From positions 1 through 45,509 of the forward strand of contig CAMCAY010000014.1 in NCBI GenBank assembly GCA_945872815.1: a stretch of 45,509 nt of DNA. Reading direction: 5' to 3'. Within the stretch, counting starts at the first letter, position 1; the number at the start of each line of letters is the position of its first letter. The translations under genes were made by a program, and so were the position numbers. Origin of the DNA: Chitinophaga pinensis (GTDB lineage: Bacteria; Bacteroidota; Bacteroidia; Chitinophagales; Chitinophagaceae). Shown piece by piece: positions 42,142-45,509 of this stretch. The notes beneath the pieces were generated by a model, which was not told the DNA's origin, did not search any database, and saw nothing but the letters and a program-made list of their open reading frames with translations.

Positions 42142-42564
42142 ATGTCTGCACTCATTTTCTCAGGTAAAATTTGTCCCTATTGTAATTGCAATACTTCTTT
42201 GGTTAGGGGAGACTTGATTTATCCAAAACACGCAATTGAAAATCCAACAGCTCCCTTTTTGAGTAAATATTATTATCAGTGTGTGCAAAATACCGATCAT
42301 TATGTAGGCACCTATTCTGATAATAAAACTTCTCTAGGCAGGTTAGCAGATGGTGAGCTGAGATTATGGAAACAAAAAGGGCATAGCATATTTGATCCCT
42401 TGTGGAAGGAAAAATATTATTTCGCTTCACAAAAAATTGCATATCACTGGCTATCAGAAAAAATGGAAAAGCCTTTAAGCGAAACCCATTTTGGTATGTT
42501 CACTATTGAAGAATGTCGCAAGGCAATTGAATTATGTAAAGAGCATATTCATAAAAAAGATTGA
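42142..42564 (+). CDS. Zinc-finger-containing protein (DUF3268-like)
   Basis: 140 aa. An N-terminal CPYCNCNTSLV finger with a later YQCVQNTDHYVG, then SLGRLADGELRLWKQKGHSI and FDPLWKEKYYF. The C-terminal part has AYHWLSEKM and THFGMFTIEECRKAIELC. This order of motifs matches the DUF3268 zinc-finger family, often carried by mobile or phage regions. A role in nucleic-acid binding is likely, but the substrate is unknown. Confidence 0.75.
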   Translation: MSALIFSGKICPYCNCNTSLVRGDLIYPKHAIENPTAPFLSKYYYQCVQNTDHYVGTYSDNKTSLGRLADGELRLWKQKGHSIFDPLWKEKYYFASQKIAYHWLSEKMEKPLSETHFGMFTIEECRKAIELCKEHIHKKD

Positions 42565-42933
42565 AAAATGCAATCTATGCTAACCTAGTATAAAGAAATT
42601 AGGGCCATTTAAAAATGCTTATAATATTGAACTTGGTTTATCTGATATTACTACTCATTGATTATTAACATATCGTTATAATCATTTAGTTAATTCATGA
42701 TGTACATTTAATCCAAGAAAACAAATCAAAACAATCCACTTTGATTACAATTTTATAACTCCTTCTCGATTTTAAGTTTTTTCCCCACTGTTTTCATTTA
42801 TTCTTTTTAACTGTTCTTTTTCATAACACTATAAAATTTATTTTATGTAAAAGCAAATTCAAGTTTAGTTGATTTATTTCAAAAATCAATTGTACAAAAC
42901 ATCTCAGATTGTTCACCTATAAAATTTACAATT
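42565..42933. other. 369-nt AT-rich spacer, nothing recognised
   Basis: No frame of plausible composition, tRNA or clear hairpin was found on either strand. It probably contains the promoter of the tandem gene family that begins at 42934, but no convincing TAnnTTTG element was found. Confidence 0.4.
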
Positions 42934-43332
42934 ATGAATTTGCACTATAAATTATTGAGTTTAATGTTTGTTGCGATAGTTTCAAACAATCTTTTCGGTC
43001 AGGACACAGTTATTACTACAGTTGCTAACAGATTTTATGATTGTGATTCATTTGGAGGTAATTATCATCCACATGAAATTTTTAATCAATGCATTGATTT
43101 TACTTTTACAAAAGATAGTATTGTAATGGGCGATATGTTTAATTCAACATTTAAAGTAATTGAATTTCAAGGGGAAAAATATGGCGAACAAGGTAAAGTA
43201 GATTATTTCTATTGTACAGATCCTGAAGGAGTGAAATGTTATATTTTAATTAAAGAAAGGAGTTTATCTTATAAATATCCTTTAGTTGTGATTCATTATA
43301 GTGATGGCGCTTATTTTTATTATACTAAATAA
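42934..43332 (+). CDS. Tandem secreted paralogue, copy 1
   Basis: 132 aa with a signal peptide (LLSLMFVAIVSNNLFGQ). Shared family features are FTKDSIVMGDMFNSTFKVIE, then YFYCTDPEGVKCYI and a final YSDGAYFYYTK. The middle is unlike the other copies. The start MNLHYKL differs from the MKK of copies 2-4, but from 42965 to 43007 the DNA is identical to copy 2. Not recognised as a known family; the protein is probably periplasmic or surface-exposed. Confidence 0.65.
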   Translation: MNLHYKLLSLMFVAIVSNNLFGQDTVITTVANRFYDCDSFGGNYHPHEIFNQCIDFTFTKDSIVMGDMFNSTFKVIEFQGEKYGEQGKVDYFYCTDPEGVKCYILIKERSLSYKYPLVVIHYSDGAYFYYTK

Positions 43333-43407
43333 ATTAACATGAATAACATACAAAGTTCATCGTAATAAGAATTCCATATTTTTTCAAAAGTTAAAAGCTA
43401 CAGAAGC

Positions 43408-43821
43408 ATGAAAAAATTAATCTCAGTTTTATTGTTTGTTGCGATAGTTTCAAACAATCTTTTCGGTCAGGACACTACAATTACAACAGTTTCGTACCAA
43501 GTTGGGGATTTAAACAAAAATGAAAGTAATTTATCTGAAGGATTGAGAATTTATGATATGAATAAAAAACAATATCAAATAACGAAATTTACATTTAAAA
43601 AAGATAGTATCATAATTGGAGATTATTTTAATTCGGTTTATAAAGTAATTGACCATGAAGGTAATTTACAAACAGAACAAGGTTTAGAAAATTATTTTTA
43701 TTGCAAAGATCCAGAAGGTAAAAATTGTTATATTATAATAAAAGAAAAAACTAAATCATATAACTATCCTTTAATTGTAGTTAGATATAGTGATGGTGCT
43801 TATTTCTACTATACCAAATAA
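43408..43821 (+). CDS. Tandem secreted paralogue, copy 2
   Basis: 137 aa. The signal peptide MKKLISVLLFVAIVSNNLFG is followed by QDT. The mature part shares FTFKKDSIIIGDYFNSVYKV, YFYCKDPEGKNCYIIIKE and YSDGAYFYYTK with its neighbours, and differs most between residues 25 and 55. It begins about 75 nt after copy 1. The inter-gene DNA also resembles that before copy 4. Confidence 0.65.
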   Translation: MKKLISVLLFVAIVSNNLFGQDTTITTVSYQVGDLNKNESNLSEGLRIYDMNKKQYQITKFTFKKDSIIIGDYFNSVYKVIDHEGNLQTEQGLENYFYCKDPEGKNCYIIIKEKTKSYNYPLIVVRYSDGAYFYYTK

Positions 43822-43895
43822 ACTGACAAGAATAAACAACCAAGTACATCTCATTAGGATTTCCAGATTTTATAAAAGCTAAACCCCTCTGAATT

Positions 43896-44291
43896 ATGAA
43901 AAAATCAATCTCAGTTTTATTGTTTGTTGCGATAGTTTCAAACAATCTTTTCGGTCAGGATACAATTATCAGAACGGTTTCAAATCAATATGGAGATTAC
44001 AATTTAGAAACTGATTCATATATTAGTACTAATAAAAAAAGTAACTTAATTACTGATATTACTTTTAAAAAAGATAGCATTATAATAGGAGATTTTTTTA
44101 ATTCAGTTTATAAAATTATTGAAATCAATGAATTATATGATTCAGAACAAGGAAATGAAAAATTTTATTATTGCATAGATCCTGAAGGTAAAAAATGTCA
44201 TATCATAGTAAAAGATAGAAATAACCTATATAAATACCCATTAATTATGATTTCATATAGTGATGGCGCTTATTTTTATTATACCCGATAA
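43896..44291 (+). CDS. Tandem secreted paralogue, copy 3
   Basis: 131 aa. Signal peptide MKKSISVLLFVAIVSNNLFG, then ITFKKDSIIIGDFFNSVYKI, YYCIDPEGKKCHIIV and a final YSDGAYFYYTR. It is closest to copy 2 in the middle and C-terminal parts. The variable stretch after the leader has NQYGDYNLETDSY. No known family was recognised. Confidence 0.65.
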   Translation: MKKSISVLLFVAIVSNNLFGQDTIIRTVSNQYGDYNLETDSYISTNKKSNLITDITFKKDSIIIGDFFNSVYKIIEINELYDSEQGNEKFYYCIDPEGKKCHIIVKDRNNLYKYPLIMISYSDGAYFYYTR

Positions 44292-44366
44292 TTTAACATG
44301 AAAAACCTACCAAGTTCATCTTAATAAGTAATCCATATTTTTTCAAAAGTTAAAACCTACAGAACC

Positions 44367-44462
44367 ATGAAAAAATTAATCTCAGTTTTATTGTTTGTTG
44401 CGATAGTTTCAAACAATCTTTTCGGTCAGGATACTGTACTCAGGATTAAGACATTTCAATAA
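44367..44462 (+). pseudogene. Truncated fourth copy of the tandem family
   Basis: Only the leader and a few residues are left (MKKLISVLLFVAIVSNNLFG, QDTVLRIKTFQ, then TAA). The 3' two thirds of the gene are missing. The leader DNA (44392-44434) is the same as in copies 1 and 2 apart from one base. Confidence 0.75.
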
Positions 44463-44573
44463 TCTTTGTTTGTATCTGGTTATTTATTTTATAATGCCAT
44501 TACACACTTTTTTCAATAGTTCTACCAAAAATGTGTGCAATCAATATTTGCAATACGAAAAAAATATTATAAC

Positions 44574-44621
44574 GTGTCATAAAAAGGATATATAATGTTA
44601 TATTTGCGCTTTATAAGACAC
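44574..44621 (+). promoter_or_regulatory. hipBA promoter with flanking inverted repeats
   Basis: GTGTCATAAA (44574-44583) and TTTATAAGACAC (44610-44621) form an imperfect inverted repeat around a TATATTTG element (44599-44606), which fits the TAnnTTTG -7 consensus. This is the arrangement expected for autorepression by HipB bound to its operators. A clear -33 element was not found. Confidence 0.6.
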
Positions 44622-44626
44622 ATTAT

Positions 44627-44947
44627 ATGAAAAAAGCACCGGCAATATTACCTAGAAACCTAAAGGTTTTAAATGTACTGGGAGAGCATATTCAGCTTGC
44701 TCGACTGCGTAGAAAGTTAAGTGCAGAGCAAGTTGCAGAACGAGCAGGCATAAGCAGAAAAACAGTTTACAATATTGAACAGGGAGTTCCTACTGTTGCT
44801 ATTGGTAGCTACTTGCAAGTGCTATTTGTGCTCGGCTTGGAGAAAGACCTTTCCATGGTAGCAGCAACTGACCCATTGGGTAGGAAATTGCAAGATGCCG
44901 GAATTACAACAGCAAAACGTGCCCCTAAAAAATCGAATAAACTATGA
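44627..44947 (+). CDS. hipB: HipB-like antitoxin / XRE-family regulator
   Basis: 106 aa. The HTH_3/XRE domain spans about 19-75: LGEHIQLARLRRKLSAEQVA, then RAGISRKTVYNIEQG. The C-terminal tail is basic (KRAPKKSNKL). The stop overlaps the downstream HipA-like start by ATGA, as in hipBA operons, where HipB neutralises the kinase and represses the operon. The inverted repeats upstream fit that role. Length is a little above the minimal HipB, as is usual in Bacteroidota. Confidence 0.85.
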   Translation: MKKAPAILPRNLKVLNVLGEHIQLARLRRKLSAEQVAERAGISRKTVYNIEQGVPTVAIGSYLQVLFVLGLEKDLSMVAATDPLGRKLQDAGITTAKRAPKKSNKL

Positions 44948-45462
44948 AGAAGAACGAAACTATCATTTGGGTATTTGCCGATTGGGAACCTATGGAAGTA
45001 CCTCAATTAATGGGAATACTCAATGCACAACGTGTAAGGGGAAAAGAGATTTTTTCATTTGAATACCATGAGGCTTGGCTTAGTGCCAACCAACCTATCT
45101 TGTATTTAGACCCTAATCTTGGACTGTACAAAGGAAAACAATATTTACCTGAAGGGAAAAATAATTTTGGGGTATTCCTGGATTCTGCGCCTGACCGTTG
45201 GGGAAGATTATTAATGCGGAGAAGAGAAGCATGGCAAGCTAAGTTGGAAAGCCGTGAGGAAAAAACACTTTTTGAAAGTGATTATTTATTAGGCGTTTTT
45301 GACGGTCATCGAATGGGAGGACTACGTTTTAAGTTGGAACAGGAGGGTGAATTTATGAACAACCAAAAGAAAATGTCAACACCTCCCTGGACATCGCTTC
45401 GAGAATTGGAATATGCCAGTTTGCAATTGGAAAAAGATGATGCCATTAAAGACCCGGAATAG
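44944..45462 (+). pseudogene. hipA: HipA-like kinase N-terminal fragment with early stop
   Basis: 172 aa of an N-terminal HipA region: IWVFADWEPMEVPQLMGIL, FSFEYHEAWL, NFGVFLDSAPDRWGRLLMRR, and SDYLLGVFDGHRMGGLRF. Full HipA proteins are about 400 aa and continue EYxKWL and GSSLGGARPKA. Here the frame stops at TAG (45460-45462) just where the Tyr codon is expected. The next codons read SK, then lose similarity, ending VGTKAGL. That is consistent with a nonsense change plus deletion, but the window ends at 45509, so a frame repair beyond it cannot be excluded. Confidence 0.65.
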
Positions 45463-45509
45463 AGCAAGACTTGTTCCCAACATTGCGTTGGCACCAAGGC
45501 GGGACTTAT

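Larger units (their letters stand above)
42965..44434 (+). repeat. Tandem array with an invariant 43-nt leader block
   Basis: A 43-nt block coding for the end of the signal peptide lies at 42965, 43433, 43921 and 44392. It is identical between copies 1 and 2, and copies 3 and 4 share one substitution. Spacing is about 470-490 nt. Mature regions have diverged much more. Confidence 0.8.

Noticed and set aside
42934-44462. Regular repeats suggestive of a CRISPR array
   Set aside because: The spacing is about 475 nt, the units encode proteins with signal peptides, and the repeats are part of the coding sequence. No cas genes are present.
24003-45509. A second copy of the tRNA-Leu 3' end as the right attachment site
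   Set aside because: Scanning for GGTTCGATTCC and CCTGGGCAC gave no match downstream of the tRNA in this window.
24208-45509. A prophage
   Set aside because: There are no capsid, terminase, portal, tail or lysis genes in the seen part; Bro-N, DUF3268 and the small MTase are found in phages but also in islands.

Overview
The window looks like chromosomal DNA from a member of the Bacteroidota, probably Chitinophagaceae/Sphingobacteriia-like. The DNA is AT-rich, genes are tightly packed with many ATGA and TAATG overlaps, several starts are TTG or GTG, and -7 promoter elements of the TAnnTTTG type are visible. The genes themselves (GH3-family protein, RteC-like protein, Bro-N protein, Bacteroidota-type tyrosine integrase, HipA/HipB) point the same way. 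Genus is not determinable from the sequence alone.

Region 1 (1-13166) is a single-direction exopolysaccharide/O-antigen-type cluster. It encodes nine glycosyltransferases of the GT2, GT4 and CgeB-like types (the first cut by the window edge), a GT11-like fucosyltransferase, a Wzy-like polymerase, an exosortase-family membrane protein, a WcaF-like acetyltransferase and a CpsB/YwqE-type PHP phosphatase. Region 2 (13163-23774) is housekeeping: MtaB, a GH3-family adenylating enzyme, Dxr, RseP, a MacB/FtsX-type permease, TsaD, a TrmN6-like methyltransferase, a saccharopine-dehydrogenase-like oxidoreductase and HscB. MtaB, TsaD and TrmN6 all act on position 37 of tRNAs.

Region 3 begins at tRNA-Leu(CAA) (23916-23999), preceded by a broken tRNA-like copy. 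Downstream lie a tyrosine integrase, an RteC-like protein and a small HTH protein, as expected for an element integrated at the tRNA 3' end. No second copy of the tRNA end was found, so the far boundary is probably outside the window. No relaxase, conjugation or virion genes are visible.

The island cargo contains two dense enzyme cassettes. Cassette A (27379-31893) has a MazG-like pyrophosphohydrolase, a protein with an apparent N-terminal PD-(D/E)XK nuclease and a DUF2075 helicase, a Bro-N protein, an HNH nuclease and an HIT hydrolase, nearly all contiguous. I know of no named system with this composition, and it is my best candidate for an undescribed conflict system. Cassette B (31983-39795) has a C5-cytosine methyltransferase, a second diverged methyltransferase-like protein, a MORC/MutL-type GHKL ATPase, a Z1-domain ATPase, a PD-(D/E)XK protein and a 149-aa unknown. 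It matches the MORC/Z1 restriction-like family predicted by comparative genomics and resembles the Mza defence type, but the AIPR-type component I would expect is not visible.

Region 4 (39796-45509) is a decaying accessory zone. It holds a HEPN-like remnant, several hypothetical proteins, a zinc-finger (DUF3268-like) protein, three tandem secreted paralogues plus a truncated fourth that share an almost invariant leader, and a hipBA-like pair whose HipA frame stops early just before the window ends.
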